Shown: positions 1 to 10,512, counted from the stretch's first letter. The stretch is 64,000 bases of DNA from Ruminococcus sp. HUN007 (GCF_000712055.1 NZ_JOOA01000001.1:682001-746000), one strand, 5' to 3'. The notes: generated by a model from the sequence alone, not told the origin. Program-made: numbers and translations.

Positions 1-1
1 A

Positions 2-181
2 GAACTCGGCGCCGGAATACGTTTAAAATCAGTATCGGAAGAAGATATACTCACCTCGCTGAAAACCATTTTAAACGATCCGGAGTACAAAAACAATGCC
101 TTAAAAATATCGGAAAGCTTCCACACCTGCGGTGGACCAAAAGAAGCCGTCGCTTTCCTCGAAAGCTTAAGGAAACGCTGA
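2..181 (+). CDS. Glycosyltransferase C-terminus (partial)
   Basis: Only the last 59 codons are present; the gene begins before the window. The peptide starts ELGAGIRLKSVSEEDI, has a DPEYK segment and then a CGGPKEA segment. This is the typical end of MGT/UGT-type (GT1, macrolide-glycosyltransferase-like) nucleotide-sugar glycosyltransferases, where a Gly-Ala-Gly-Ile loop and a late Gly-Gly precede the last helix. Donor and acceptor cannot be read from this fragment. The final codons (arginine-lysine-arginine then TGA) lie inside the first palindromic repeat at 171-245, so the repeat supplies the stop codon and probably replaced the original end of the protein. Family call fairly likely, function unknown. 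Confidence 0.6.
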   Translation, partial: ELGAGIRLKSVSEEDILTSLKTILNDPEYKNNALKISESFHTCGGPKEAVAFLESLRKR

Positions 182-245
182 TTTATTCATAAATCAGCGT
201 GGGGGTTCGGGGCGAAGCCGGATTTCCGATTTAATCAATGTTTCC
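171..245. repeat. Palindromic three-hairpin element, copy A (short form)
   Basis: The element begins GGAAACGCTGATTTATTC, folds back as an AT-rich hairpin ending AATCAGCG, passes a GC-rich GGGGCGAAGCC part, and ends with TTTAATCAATGTTTCC, an inverted copy of the start. This copy lacks most of the central GC hairpin and part of the third. It overlaps the stop codon of the upstream glycosyltransferase. Related copies lie at 1747, 4093, 5287, 8590, 12728 and 25402. Confidence 0.85.
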
Positions 246-344
246 TTAAAAAAATAACGCTGAACTAAAAACAGGCATAACCAGCTGACGTAAATAAATA
301 CGCCGGCCGGTTATGCCTGATTTATTTTAAATATTCAGTTAAAA

Positions 345-551
345 TCAAAGTGCTGCAATGATGTTGTTGATCTTGTTTTCGATTTCTGAAGCGTCAACTC
401 CGTGAACCATACATGCATCAGCGAGTGATTCGCCTCTTGCTGACGGGCAGCCAAGACAGTGCATTCCAATTTCCATAAGAACAGGTGCACACTGCGGGCA
501 CTTATCAAGAATATCGCCTATTATCATATCTTTTGTTACTTTAAAATCCAT
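345..551 (-). CDS. DUF1858 redox-disulfide domain protein
   Basis: A 68-residue protein starting MDFKVTKDM with a GGAGG ribosome site just upstream; an upstream in-frame start would add 14 unrelated residues. It matches the DUF1858 family (hybrid-cluster-protein-associated, predicted disulfide redox domain). The features are a [20 protein letters not shown] segment followed by [15 protein letters not shown], giving the conserved cysteines and the 'metal/redox' CxxC-like spacing. Family members are thought to act in redox or metal handling; the exact role is not known. It stands alone on the minus strand, facing away from the zinc-ribbon gene promoter. Confidence 0.85.
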   Translation of the reverse strand: MDFKVTKDMIIGDILDKCPQCAPVLMEIGMHCLGCPSARGESLADACMVHGVDASEIENKINNIIAAL

Positions 552-780
552 GTTAATTCCTCCGTTACTGAATGCTGTACAACTCCGGTGCATCTTCCGT
601 ACAAACGTCAGATCTCCGGCTGAATACTTACATTGAATATCATACCATATTGATATGAAAAAAACAAGTGGTGTTCTGAGAATTTAATGAAAAAAAGTGC
701 ACACCCGAAACGAGTCTGCACTTCTTAGTTTGTATCGATCTATATTCCGAAAAATACTTACCGTTCTGAAAAATCAGAAA

Positions 781-1053
781 TTAAGCATTCTTCTTTGCGA
801 AACATTCGCTGCAAAGAACCGGACGATCCTCTCTAGGCTTGAACGGTACTCTTGCTTCGCCGCCGCATTCAGCACATACTGCTGTAAAGAGTTCTCTTTC
901 GCTCTTTGAAGAAGCCTTTCTTGCGCTGCGGCAAGCCTTGCATCTCTGTGGTTCATTTTCAAAACCTTTTTCAGCGTAGAACTCCTGTTCGCCTGCAGTG
1001 AATACGAATTCAGCACCGCAATCCTTACAAACTAATGTCTTGTCTTCAAACAT
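781..1053 (-). CDS. Zinc-ribbon protein (zf-trcl type)
   Basis: A 90-residue protein starting MFEDKTLVCKDCGAEF, with a GAGG site a few bases upstream. There are four CxxC pairs: CKDC, CKAC, CAEC and CSEC. The first two form the 'probable zinc ribbon' domain seen in many clostridial small proteins, and the last two form a second ribbon (CxxC-x17-CxxC type). It probably binds two zinc ions; whether it binds nucleic acid or protein is not visible. A perfect 12-base palindrome (TCACTATAGTGA, 1068-1079) lies directly before the ribosome site and could be an operator or a small hairpin. The upstream 600 bases hold no gene. Confidence 0.85.
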   Translation of the reverse strand: MFEDKTLVCKDCGAEFVFTAGEQEFYAEKGFENEPQRCKACRSARKASSKSERELFTAVCAECGGEARVPFKPREDRPVLCSECFAKKNA

Positions 1054-1086
1054 TTCAATTACCTCACTATAGTGAATTTTTTTAGA

Positions 1087-1345
1087 CCACGAGCGGATTT
1101 TCACCGCCACCTTTTGATAAACAACGCTCTGGAATTAAGCTACTGGGCCATATATCCAAGTTAGTTTTAAACTAACTAACTGATAAAAATAAATGGTCTG
1201 CTCTCCAAACTGATCTGGAGCCTTTGTCGCACCCTGTGCCGCTGTTTGTTTAATCAAAGCTTTGCTGTGAGGGAAAAATAATATGTGACAAGTCCAATGT
1301 CCGTAAGTGGAGCCCCTTCCGGTTTATATCCTCCGATGCCCTAAT
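1087..1345 (-). other. Structured intergenic region, possible leader RNA
   Basis: There is no open frame, but many short inverted repeats are present. They include AGTTAGTTT/AAACTAACT near 1160-1178, CTCCA/TGGAG near 1202-1220, GCAC/GTGC near 1229-1239 and GCGG/CCGC near 1092-1110. Read on the minus strand it ends in a stretch resembling a tRNA D-arm (AGCTTAATTCCAGAGC) and T-arm (GGCGGTGAAAATCCGCT). No matching anticodon stem or acceptor pairing was found, and it lies just before the zinc-ribbon gene. I compared it by eye with RNase P, 6S, SRP, tmRNA, T-box and common riboswitches without a convincing match. Confidence 0.35.
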
Positions 1346-1693
1346 ATCATTAAGAAAAATATACTATTAAAAAAATAATCAGTTGCCGCGTCTTAAAAAA
1401 TGATCGGATATTATTCAGATCAATTTCCGGATAAAATAACCATCGCAAAAATCTGTATGCAATCCTTGTTACATAAGAGTTTGCTATGTTGTTAATTATA
1501 ACTGTACAAATATAGTTTGTCAAGCGAATTTTATGATTTTTTCATGAATCGGGGTGCAAAATGTCAATTTCAATATACGAAGCGACCATTATTTGTTTAT
1601 AATTCACACACAATTTATTTTATATATTTGAAAGCGGATTTTTTTATTTTCATAACTTTAGCTGGAAAATAAATTTTTCGTTTACTATAGATG

Positions 1694-1722
1694 TTGAAAT
1701 CAGTAATCTGTTATGGTATAAT
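1694..1722 (+). promoter_or_regulatory. Sigma-A promoter of the ilv operon
   Basis: TTGAAA (1694-1699) and TATAAT (1717-1722) are separated by 17 bases. The next gene is ilvB, about 170 bases downstream. The leader between them contains palindromic element copy B and no visible T-box or leader peptide. Confidence 0.8.
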
Positions 1723-1746
1723 TATTTTTATAGACTTTATTTCCGG

Positions 1747-1855
1747 GGAAACGCTGATTTATTCATAAATCAGCGCGGGGCTCCGGGGCGAAGCCCCGCA
1801 AATCCCGACTCGGGAAATCCGGCGAAGCCGGATTTCCGGTTTAATCATTGTTTCC
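1747..1855. repeat. Palindromic three-hairpin element, copy B
   Basis: A full-length copy of 109 bases. Hairpin 1 is CGCTGATTTA/TAAATCAGCG, hairpin 2 is GCGGGGCT/AGCCCCGC, and hairpin 3 is GGAAATCCGGC/GCCGGATTTCC. The outer ends are GGAAACGCTGAT and ATCATTGTTTCC. It lies in the transcribed leader of ilvB, between promoter and ribosome site, so it will be part of the mRNA. Confidence 0.9.
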
Positions 1856-1893
1856 CTGGTAAAGTATATTTTTTGAAAGGAATTCACACGCTT

Positions 1894-3565
1894 ATGAAAT
1901 TATCAGGTTCACAGATCATTATTGAAGTTCTGATCGAGCAGGGCTGTGACTGTATTTTCGGATATCCGGGCGGACAGGTCATAAACATCTATGACGCTCT
2001 CTACGAGTATCAGGACCGTATCAAACACGTCCTTACTGCCCACGAGCAGGGTGCTTCACACGCTGCCGACGGATATGCACGTTCAACAGGCAAAACAGGT
2101 GTATGTCTTGCAACATCAGGTCCGGGAGCAACAAATCTCGTCACAGGTATAGCAACCGCTTACCTTGACTCAGTCCCTATGGTGGCAATCACGGGTAACG
2201 TCCCATGCTCACTTCTCGGCAGAGACAGCTTCCAGGAAGTCGATATCTGTGGAATCACTCTTCCGATAACAAAGCATAACTATATAGTAAAGAACATTGA
2301 AGATCTTGCCGACACGCTCAGAGAAGCTTTTCTCATCGCACGTTCAGGCAGACCAGGTCCTGTTCTTGTTGACATTCCGAAAAATGTTCAGGTCGCAGTT
2401 ACCGAGTTTACAAACAAGCCGGTCGCTTCTCCTCTTCCGGTTCCGGAAGCTGATGAAACCCTGCTTGCTGAAGCTGCAAAGCTTATCGCTGAAAGCAAAA
2501 AGCCGTACATCTACGCAGGCGGCGGTGCTATTTCAGGCAACGCAGGCAAAGAGATCGAAAAGCTTGCTGAACTTACCGACGCATACATCGGATGCAGCAT
2601 GATGGGTATTTCTGCTGTACCGTTCAATAACCCGCGCTTCCTCGGAATGCAGGGCATGCACGGTCACTACGCATCCTCAATGGCTCAGGCTGAAGCAGAC
2701 CTCGTTATCTGTGCAGGTGCACGTTTCAGTGACAGAGCAACAGGCAAAAAGGATGTATACACAAGAAACTGCCGTATAATCCACATCGACATCGACGCTG
2801 CCGAGATCGACAAGAACATCACTTCCGATGTCGGCATTACTGGTGATATAAAATCAACACTCGCAAAGCTCATTTCCATGGTAGGCAAAAAGAGCAATCC
2901 TGAGTGGAAGGCACAGGTTGAAAAGTTTAAGGCTGAAGAAGCTGCTTCACTTACAAAGTCAGACAAGATGACTCCTTATGACATTGTTGACACTGTAAAT
3001 GAAAAGATGCCTGAAAACGCTGTTATCGTCACAGACGTTGGTCAGCATCAGATGTGGGGTTGCTCAGCGTTACCGTTTCTCACAGCCGAGAAAGTTCATT
3101 TCAAGCGGCGGTCTCGGAACAATGGGATTTGGCCTTGGTGCTGCCATCGGTTCATATGAAGGCACAAAAGATCCCGTTGTTCTTTTCACAGGTGACGGAA
3201 GCTTCGGCATGAACCTTAACGAACTCGCAACTGCTGTTTCATTTGACATTCCTGTTATCGTAGTTGTTATGAACAACCACGTACTCGGCATGGTAAAGCA
3301 GTGGCAGACACTCTTCTTCGATAAACACTACTCAAATACAATACTCGACAAGCGCCAGACAAAGTTCACAAAAATAGCTGAAGCATTCGGTGCTCTCGGC
3401 TTCTCAGCCACAACTACCGAAGAACTTTCAAAAGCTCTTGATGAAGCCATCGCTTCAAAGCGTCCGTGCGTTATCGACTGCGCAGTAGATGAGAATGAAT
3501 TCGTTCTCCCTATGCTCCCTCCTGGCGGATGCATCGACAATATCATCACACACATAGGAGGCTGA
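1894..3565 (+). CDS. ilvB: Acetolactate synthase large subunit, frameshifted
   Basis: Thiamine-diphosphate enzyme that condenses two pyruvates to acetolactate, or pyruvate with 2-ketobutyrate, the first common step to valine, leucine and isoleucine. The N-terminal half shows GYPGGQVINIYDAL and HEQGASHAADGYAR (with the catalytic Glu) and SGPGATNLVTGIA; the C-terminal half shows the GDGSF ThDP-binding motif and NNHVLGMVKQWQ. The ATG at 1894 follows a GAAAGG site; an upstream TTG at 1873 lacks one. The frame breaks at 3056-3061, after QHQMWG. One surplus base in the GGGGTT stretch moves the rest (AQRYRFSQPRKFISSGG) to the next frame. Removing one base restores a normal-length protein of about 556 residues. 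It is either a base-calling error or a fresh mutation. ilvN follows after 4 bases. Confidence 0.93.
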
Positions 3566-3569
3566 TCTT

Positions 3570-4070
3570 ATGGGAAAACACATTTTCAGCATACTCGTTA
3601 CCAACAAGCCGGGTGTTATGACAAGAGTCTCAAGCATGTTCACAAGACGCGGCTTCAACATTGACACACTTACAGTGGGCGAAACTGAATCACCTGAATT
3701 CTCAAGGATCACAGTTTCCATGATCGGCGACGACTACGCAAAGGATCAGGTAGTCAAGCAGCTCAGCAAGCTCCACGACGTAAAGCAGGTACAGGTGATG
3801 GAACGCGATGACACAGTTACACGCGAACTTCTCCTTGTCAAGGTAAAGAACGATTCCTCAACAAGACAGGACGTACTTGCCGCAGTTGACGTATTCCGTT
3901 CAAAGATCGTTGACTACTCCCCTGATGCTCTCTGTATCGAGATCACAGGCGAAACCACCAAACTCAATGCTTTTATTGAGCTCGTAAAACCTTTCGGTAT
4001 TATGGAGATATGCCGTACAGGTATCGTAGCTCTTGAAAGAGGCAGCCACTGTCTCAGATCATCAGACTGA
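3570..4070 (+). CDS. ilvN: Acetolactate synthase small subunit
   Basis: Regulatory subunit of acetolactate synthase, 166 residues, the usual length for this family (often called IlvN or IlvH). The N-terminal ACT domain (about residues 3-77, HIFSILVTNKPGVMTRVSSM and RRGFNIDTLTVGETE) binds valine for feedback inhibition in characterised relatives. The C-terminal ALS_ss domain follows (LLVKV, and the FGIMEICRTGIVALERG segment near the end). Its GGAGG site overlaps the end of ilvB, implying translational coupling. ilvC lies 160 bases downstream with palindromic element copy C between. Confidence 0.96.
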   Translation: MGKHIFSILVTNKPGVMTRVSSMFTRRGFNIDTLTVGETESPEFSRITVSMIGDDYAKDQVVKQLSKLHDVKQVQVMERDDTVTRELLLVKVKNDSSTRQDVLAAVDVFRSKIVDYSPDALCIEITGETTKLNAFIELVKPFGIMEICRTGIVALERGSHCLRSSD

Positions 4071-4092
4071 AGACTGCCAGGATAAACTATAA

Positions 4093-4200
4093 GGAAACGC
4101 TGACTTATTCTTAAATCAGCGCGGGGGCCGGGGCGAAGCCCCGCAAATCCCACCTCCGGAAATCCGGCAAAGCCTGATTTCCGGTTTAATCAGTGTTTCC
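4093..4200. repeat. Palindromic three-hairpin element, copy C
   Basis: Same orientation and structure as copy B (108 bases, ends GGAAACGCTGAC and AATCAGTGTTTCC). It fills the ilvN-ilvC gap, within the presumed ilv transcript. Confidence 0.9.
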
Positions 4201-4204
4201 ATAA

Positions 4205-5269
<1,065 letters not shown>

Positions 5270-5286
5270 TCATCTTCTTTAATAAA

Positions 5287-5364
5287 GCACTGATAAAAGA
5301 GGTGGGATCTGCGGGGCTTCGCCCCGTACCCCCAACGCTGATTTATAAATAAACCAGCGTTTCC
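5287..5364. repeat. Palindromic element, copy D (reverse, truncated)
   Basis: Opposite orientation to copies A-C. It keeps the GCGGGGCTTCGCCCCG hairpin and the AACGCTGATTTATAAAT/AAACCAGCGTTTCC arm, but the GGAAATCCGG hairpin is missing. It starts 17 bases after the ilvC stop codon. Confidence 0.8.
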
Positions 5365-5386
5365 TCTATTTCCATAAAATCAAATA

Positions 5387-5418
5387 CAGCCCCGTCCCTC
5401 AGAGGGAGGGGGCTGTTT
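5387..5418 (+). terminator. Strong GC-rich hairpin before ilvD
   Basis: A perfect 14-base stem, CAGCCCCGTCCCTC paired with GAGGGAGGGGGCTG around a one-base loop, followed by only TTT. It could be a leaky terminator or an mRNA-stability hairpin separating ilvC from ilvD. The short T-run makes full termination uncertain. Confidence 0.55.
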
Positions 5419-5444
5419 CAGTATACTGAAAGGCGGTCATTTTA

Positions 5445-7109
5445 ATGGATCACAATTATTTCTGCGACGGAGTTGAATGGGCTCCTGCACGTTCCCTTTT
5501 CAATGCTCTCGGCATGACAAAGGAAGAAATGGAACGTCCGCTCGTTGGTATCGTTTCATCATACAATGAGATCGTTCCTGGTCATATGAATATCGACAAG
5601 ATAGTTGAAGCTGTCAAGACCGGTGTTTCAATGGCCGGCGGAACTCCTGTCGTTTTCCCTGCCATAGCTGTATGTGACGGTATCGCAATGGGTCACAAGG
5701 GCATGAAGTACTCACTGGTAACAAGAGACCTCATCGCTGACTCAACAGAATGCATGGCTCTTGCACATCACTTCGACGCACTTGTTATGATACCTAACTG
5801 TGACAAGAATGTACCGGGACTTCTCATGGCTGCTGCCAGGGTAAACGTTCCTACAGTTTTCGTAAGCGGCGGTCCTATGCTTGCAGGTCACGTAAATGGA
5901 AAGAAGACTTCACTTTCAAGCATGTTCGAGGCAGTAGGTGCCTACACAGCCGGAAAGATCACAATGGAAGACGTTGAGGAATTCGAAAACAAGGCTTGTC
6001 CGACCTGCGGTTCATGTTCAGGCATGTACACAGCCAACTCGATGAACTGCCTTACTGAAGTTCTCGGCATGGGACTCAGAGGCAACGGTACTATTCCTGC
6101 TGTTTATTCCGAAAGAATCAAGCTTGCCAAGAAAGCCGGCATGGCTGTAATGGACCTTCTTAAGAAGAATATCCGTCCTCGTGACATCATGACAGAAAAG
6201 GCATTCTACAATGCACTTACAGCAGATATGGCTATCGGCTGCTCAACAAACAGTATGCTCCACCTCCCTGCTATCGCAAATGAATGCGGTATCACCATCA
6301 ACCTTGACATGGCTAACGAGATCAGCGCAAAGACTCCGAACATCTGTCATCTCGCTCCGGCAGGTCACGCTTACATGGAAGATCTCGACGAGGCAGGCGG
6401 TGTTTACGCTGTACTTAACGAACTGAACAAGAAGGGTCTTATCAACACAGACGTAATGACATGTACAGGAAAGACTCTCGGTGAAAACATTGCCGGTGTG
6501 GTAAACAAAAATCCTGATATCATCAGACCGATAGACAACCCGTACTCACAGACAGGCGGCATTGCAGTTCTCCGCGGAAACCTCGCTCCTGACGGATGCG
6601 TAGTAAAGAGAAGCGCCGTTGCTCCTGAAATGCTCGTTCACAGCGGTCCTGCAAGAGTGTTCAACTCTGAGGAAGACGCAATCGAAGCTATCCGCGGCGG
6701 TAAGATCAAAGCCGGTGACGTTGTTGTTATCCGTTACGAAGGTCCTGCAGGCGGTCCTGGTATGAGAGAAATGCTCTCACCTACTTCAGCTATCGCCGGT
6801 ATGGGTCTTGACAAGGACGTTGCCCTCATCACTGACGGACGTTTCAGCGGTGCCACAAGAGGCGCTGCTATCGGACACGTATCTCCTGAAGCTGTAAGCG
6901 GAGGTAACATCGCTTACGTTGAAGACGGCGACATCATCTCGATCAACATTCCTGAGTACAGCATCACTCTTGAAATACCTGATGACGAACTTGAAAAGAG
7001 ACGTGCAAATACAAAGATATTAAAGAAGGAAAACATCACAGGTTATGCAAGAAGATATGCCGCAATGGTTTCTTCAGCTGACAAGGGTGCTATAATCAAT
7101 AAGTTTTGA
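5445..7109 (+). CDS. ilvD: Dihydroxy-acid dehydratase
   Basis: Iron-sulfur dehydratase that turns 2,3-dihydroxy acids into 2-keto acids, the third common step to valine and isoleucine. It has 554 residues, full length for IlvD/Edd. The cluster cysteines lie in [12 protein letters not shown] (about residue 122) and in [16 protein letters not shown] (about residue 195). [16 protein letters not shown], a [15 protein letters not shown] segment and [20 protein letters not shown] are conserved family blocks. GGCGG-like purines precede the ATG. A double hairpin at 7124-7195 follows, consistent with the end of the ilv operon. leuABCD are not adjacent. Confidence 0.97.
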   Translation: MDHNYFCDGVEWAPARSLFNALGMTKEEMERPLVGIVSSYNEIVPGHMNIDKIVEAVKTGVSMAGGTPVVFPAIAVCDGIAMGHKGMKYSLVTRDLIADSTECMALAHHFDALVMIPNCDKNVPGLLMAAARVNVPTVFVSGGPMLAGHVNGKKTSLSSMFEAVGAYTAGKITMEDVEEFENKACPTCGSCSGMYTANSMNCLTEVLGMGLRGNGTIPAVYSERIKLAKKAGMAVMDLLKKNIRPRDIMTEKAFYNALTADMAIGCSTNSMLHLPAIANECGITINLDMANEISAKTPNICHLAPAGHAYMEDLDEAGGVYAVLNELNKKGLINTDVMTCTGKTLGENIAGVVNKNPDIIRPIDNPYSQTGGIAVLRGNLAPDGCVVKRSAVAPEMLVHSGPARVFNSEEDAIEAIRGGKIKAGDVVVIRYEGPAGGPGMREMLSPTSAIAGMGLDKDVALITDGRFSGATRGAAIGHVSPEAVSGGNIAYVEDGDIISINIPEYSITLEIPDDELEKRRANTKILKKENITGYARRYAAMVSSADKGAIINKF

Positions 7110-7123
7110 TCGCTGATGCGGTA

Positions 7124-7195
7124 AATCCCCACCCCCCTGCCCCCCTCCCGGAGGGAGGGGGGATTCCTGAGACCATCTCTCTTTGAGAGGTGGTC
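7124..7195 (+). terminator. Double hairpin after ilvD
   Basis: The first hairpin pairs AATCCCC with GGGGATT around CCCTCCCGGAGGGAGGG. The second pairs GACCA-CTCTC with GAGAG-TGGTC at 7171-7195. Neither has a long T-tract. They separate ilvD from the DUF815 gene. Confidence 0.6.
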
Positions 7196-7293
7196 TGTCA
7201 TTAATCATACTAAGAAAGAGGCGCTTTAAAATAAAAAGCTCTTTAAAACAGCTCTGGTACAAGCTTAATTCACTTGTAATTTTCAGAGATATA

Positions 7294-8433
7294 ATGAACT
7301 GCCGGACCATGCAGAGTCTGAGCAGACTTCTTAAATGCGTAAGTCATGAAGAAACACCGACTGAGGATTCAATCCTCGCATACGCCGACTTCGTTTCCGA
7401 CCTCTACCGTCACCACAACGACCTCGGCACATATGTTCTCACACTTGTTTTCGAGGACGAAAACATCTGCATGATAAAGAAAGGCAAGAACGAAGAGATC
7501 AGTGAAAAGATGCTCTCCTGCCTTCAGAATGAACTTTCTGCTCTCGAAGAAATCTCACAGATATCTTCAGATGAGGTAAAGGCTCTTATCGACTACGACG
7601 GATTCCTTCCGGACTGGGACAATACGGCTTATGATTTCAGGGCAGAATACAGTACACGAATAGACAACGTTGATAAATTCGGCTACGGCATCTATGCGAA
7701 GTACTACATGTTCATCGTTAAGGACGGAAATATCGTTCCTGTCAAGCATCCGGATGAAGTCAAGCTTTCACAGCTTATCGGATATGAGGTCCAGCGCAAG
7801 ATGATAATCGACAATACTCTTGCCCTTCTCAGAGGAAAACCAGCATCAAACGTTCTTCTCACAGGTGATGCCGGTACGGGTAAATCCTCATCTGTAAAGG
7901 CTATTGCCAATGAATACAGAAATGAAGGACTCAGGATCATCGAGATCAGAAAGGATCAGCTTTGCGATATTCCGACTGTTATCGACAGCCTCAGCAGCAA
8001 TCCGCTTAAGTTCATCCTGTTTATCGATGACTTGAGTTTCGAATCGGACGATGACAATTTCGGTGCACTGAAGGCAATACTGGAAGGTTCCGTTTCCGCA
8101 CGTACACAAAACATCGCCATCTACGCAACAAGCAACAGAAGACACCTTGTAAAGGAAAACTTCTCGGACAGAAACGGTGACGATGTACACAGAAACGACA
8201 CCGTTCAGCAGCTCATCTCACTTTCTGAACGTTTTGGTCTGAAGATCTCGTTCTCAAAGCCATTAAAGGACGAATACCTGAAGATCGTTGCCGGACTTGC
8301 GGCTCAGAACGGTCTCACAATTCCGGAAGAAAAACTCTTCGCCGAAGCCGAACAGTTCGCCCTCGCCAAGAGCGGCCGCTCCGCCCGTGCAGCAAAGCAG
8401 TTCATCGATAAGATGATTGCGGAAAATACATAA
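7294..8433 (+). CDS. DUF815 family AAA+ ATPase
   Basis: Predicted P-loop ATPase of the DUF815 group, related to IstB/DnaC-type AAA+ proteins; no biochemical role is settled for the family. Walker A is GDAGTGKSS, Walker B is ILFIDDLSFE, the sensor region is IAIYATSNRRHL, and GRSARAAKQFIDKMI is a family C-terminal block. The ATG at 7294 is the first good codon but has only a weak ribosome site. In-frame sequence upstream, down to a TTG at 7183 in a hairpin loop, also resembles the family's N-terminus (LWYKLNSLVIFRDI), so the true start may lie upstream, possibly non-ATG. A clear terminator follows. Confidence 0.85.
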   Translation: MNCRTMQSLSRLLKCVSHEETPTEDSILAYADFVSDLYRHHNDLGTYVLTLVFEDENICMIKKGKNEEISEKMLSCLQNELSALEEISQISSDEVKALIDYDGFLPDWDNTAYDFRAEYSTRIDNVDKFGYGIYAKYYMFIVKDGNIVPVKHPDEVKLSQLIGYEVQRKMIIDNTLALLRGKPASNVLLTGDAGTGKSSSVKAIANEYRNEGLRIIEIRKDQLCDIPTVIDSLSSNPLKFILFIDDLSFESDDDNFGALKAILEGSVSARTQNIAIYATSNRRHLVKENFSDRNGDDVHRNDTVQQLISLSERFGLKISFSKPLKDEYLKIVAGLAAQNGLTIPEEKLFAEAEQFALAKSGRSARAAKQFIDKMIAENT

Positions 8434-8463
8434 GTGTATAAGCCTTCGGCGTACTTTACGCAA

Positions 8464-8495
8464 AACCGTCACCTCAATCAGGTGACGGTTTTTTT
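8464..8495 (+). terminator. Rho-independent terminator
   Basis: AACCGTCACC and GGTGACGGTT pair around TCAATCA, followed by seven T. It ends the DUF815 gene. Confidence 0.9.
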
Positions 8496-8541
8496 CGTTT
8501 ACTATATTATATGTAATGTATAATTTTTTAGAATAAAACTA

Positions 8542-8570
8542 TTGATAATACGGACAATATGCTGTATAAT
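8542..8570 (+). promoter_or_regulatory. Sigma-A promoter of the GGDEF gene
   Basis: TTGATA (8542) and TATAAT (8565) with a 17-base spacer, 160 bases before the ATG at 8731. Palindromic element copy E lies in the leader. Confidence 0.75.
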
Positions 8571-8589
8571 AATAGAAAGTATTATCTAA

Positions 8590-8698
8590 GGAAACACTGA
8601 TTAAATCGGAAATCCGACTTCGCCGGATTTCCGAAGGTGGGATTTACGGGGCTTCGCCCTGCCCCCCCACGCTGATTTTTGAATAGATCTGTGTTTTC
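8590..8698. repeat. Palindromic three-hairpin element, copy E (reverse)
   Basis: Starts GGAAACACTGATTAAATC, contains GAAATCCGAC/GCCGGATTTCC and GGGGCTTCGCCCT hairpins, and ends GCTGATTTTTGAATAG...GTTTTC. Its position between promoter and gene mirrors copy B before ilvB. Confidence 0.85.
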
Positions 8699-8730
8699 AT
8701 AATACATTTATGATATGAGGTATTAGATTA

Positions 8731-10389
8731 ATGGAAAAAAGATCTTTAAATAAAAGAATACTGCTCATTACGGATATTCTTATGCCTTTTCTTGCGGTTG
8801 CTCTGGTACTCTTAGCATATTTTATCTTCTCGCCTCCGAGCAGTCACGTGCTCAAACCATCGATTGACATGATGACAGGATGGATAAGCGAAGACGGTAA
8901 GGAATATTCACTTTATGATCTTCCGGCAGGTGATAAGGTGCTTACGCGGAACATAAGCAGTATTGATAAATATAATCAGAGCTTATGCCTGAAAACCGAT
9001 GACACCTGGATCGAAATTGAATTTGACGGTCAGACAGCATACCGGTATGCACCTGAACAGGCTCCAGCCTACGGGGCATCATACGGATTATATATCCACA
9101 TGGTATCAATTCCGTATGACGCAAATGAGATAACGCTTAAACTTCACCCTATTTACGACGGAAGACTACCGGTCGTGTCATCAGTCTGTATTGAGGAATC
9201 ATCTGTTTTCATCGCAGATATTTATCACCAGGGATCCTTCTGCTTCTTAATTTGCATGATCATGTTTGCTTTCGGCATAGTAATGTTTATAATGGGATTT
9301 ACTTCCCGCGAGCTCAACGCGACAAAAATGCTGAATTTCTTCGCACTCGGATCTTTTTCAATGCTGGTGGCAATGTGGTCAGCCAATGACACTTATCTGC
9401 TTCAGACATATACCAACCATCCGGAATGTGTGAAGATGCTTGCATATATCAGTCTGGTATTTATTCCATATCCACCGGTATCATTTCTGGCAAGTGCCAC
9501 ACACAACAGAAATTCAAAGTTTCAGCCTGTTCTGGCAGTGATGGTCGCTGTTGATCTCGCAGCCAATATCGTACTTTCGTCGTCAGGTATAGCTGATCCT
9601 CACAGCCTGCTTTACCTTTCACATATTAACATTGCCGCTTCGATGATCATGGTCATCAACCTTATTGTAACTGCAATAAAGAAAAAAAAGACAAGTGCAA
9701 TATTTGTCCGTATGACACTTATAGGTATGACTGCTGCGATAATCGGTGTTGCGACAGATATGGCGCGCTACTGGATGAACCGGGACAGCGGCGAAAGCGC
9801 AAGTACATTTACTCAGCTTGGTGTTCTTATATTTATCTTCTCAGAGGGCGTATACCTTATCAGAGAACGAGGCAGACTTGCAGTTGAACGCAAGCGTGCT
9901 GAGCTCATGGAGAAAATGGCATACACAGACGGTCTTACAGAACTGGCAAACCGTGCGGCATTTCACGAAAAGGAAAAAAATATCCGCAAAAACAAAATGC
10001 CGTGCGTTATCGTCCAGCTTGACATAAACTTTCTGAAAACTGTAAATGACGTTTACGGTCATGCAGAAGGCGACAGACATATTATCGCGGCCGCAAACTG
10101 CATCAAAGAAGGATTTTCAGGTAAAGGCATATGCTTCCGTACCGGCGGCGACGAATTTGTTGTTATTGCAGACTACGCAGAAGATAAAGCCATAGATGAA
10201 ATGATCGAAACAATGACTTCATCTGCTGAAGATTACAACGAAAAGGAAAAACCACCGATTCCGCTTGCAATTGCCTACGGATATGCTCCATACGATCCGG
10301 AAAAAGATGACTTTGATGATGTCGAAAAAATCGCCGACCAGCGTATGTACGAAAACAAAAAGACAATGAAAGCTGAAAGGGAAATATAA
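8731..10389 (+). CDS. Membrane diguanylate cyclase (7TM-DISM-like plus GGDEF)
   Basis: Predicted to make cyclic-di-GMP in response to an outside signal. Residues 12-33 form a first membrane helix. About residues 35-165 form an extracellular sensor module. About residues 170-385 hold a run of further membrane helices as in 7TMR-DISM receptors. The GGDEF domain covers about 395-548. The active-site signature RTGGDEF (residues 470-476) is intact, as are the metal aspartate in QLDINFLKTVND and the TDGLTELANRAAF block. The residues just before GGDEF (SGKG) do not form an RxxD inhibitory site, so product feedback is probably absent. It has its own promoter and a strong terminator, so it looks monocistronic. 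Confidence 0.9.
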   Translation: MEKRSLNKRILLITDILMPFLAVALVLLAYFIFSPPSSHVLKPSIDMMTGWISEDGKEYSLYDLPAGDKVLTRNISSIDKYNQSLCLKTDDTWIEIEFDGQTAYRYAPEQAPAYGASYGLYIHMVSIPYDANEITLKLHPIYDGRLPVVSSVCIEESSVFIADIYHQGSFCFLICMIMFAFGIVMFIMGFTSRELNATKMLNFFALGSFSMLVAMWSANDTYLLQTYTNHPECVKMLAYISLVFIPYPPVSFLASATHNRNSKFQPVLAVMVAVDLAANIVLSSSGIADPHSLLYLSHINIAASMIMVINLIVTAIKKKKTSAIFVRMTLIGMTAAIIGVATDMARYWMNRDSGESASTFTQLGVLIFIFSEGVYLIRERGRLAVERKRAELMEKMAYTDGLTELANRAAFHEKEKNIRKNKMPCVIVQLDINFLKTVNDVYGHAEGDRHIIAAANCIKEGFSGKGICFRTGGDEFVVIADYAEDKAIDEMIETMTSSAEDYNEKEKPPIPLAIAYGYAPYDPEKDDFDDVEKIADQRMYENKKTMKAEREI

Positions 10390-10448
10390 AAAAATACTGA
10401 TACAGTAAATATTTACGGCTTATTTATGATATAGGGGGAAATATATGC

Positions 10449-10482
10449 AGTGACACCTCATCCGGGGTGTCACTATTTTTTT
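10449..10482 (+). terminator. Rho-independent terminator
   Basis: AGTGACACC and GGTGTCACT pair around TCATCCGG, followed by ATTTTTTT. It ends the diguanylate cyclase gene. Confidence 0.92.
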
Positions 10483-10512
10483 CATTGTTTTTTATTTGTC
10501 CTGTTCAGGGTA

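Noticed and set aside
697..909. Open frame antisense to the zinc-ribbon gene
   Set aside because: Shadow of the CxxC gene on the other strand; the minus-strand gene has a ribosome site and family match.
1087..1200. tRNA gene on the minus strand
   Set aside because: D-arm and T-arm lookalikes are present, but the anticodon stem does not pair and no 7-base acceptor stem can be built.
1723..1893. T-box or leader-peptide attenuator for ilv
   Set aside because: No T-box consensus, no branched-chain codon-rich ORF; the leader is mostly the palindromic element.
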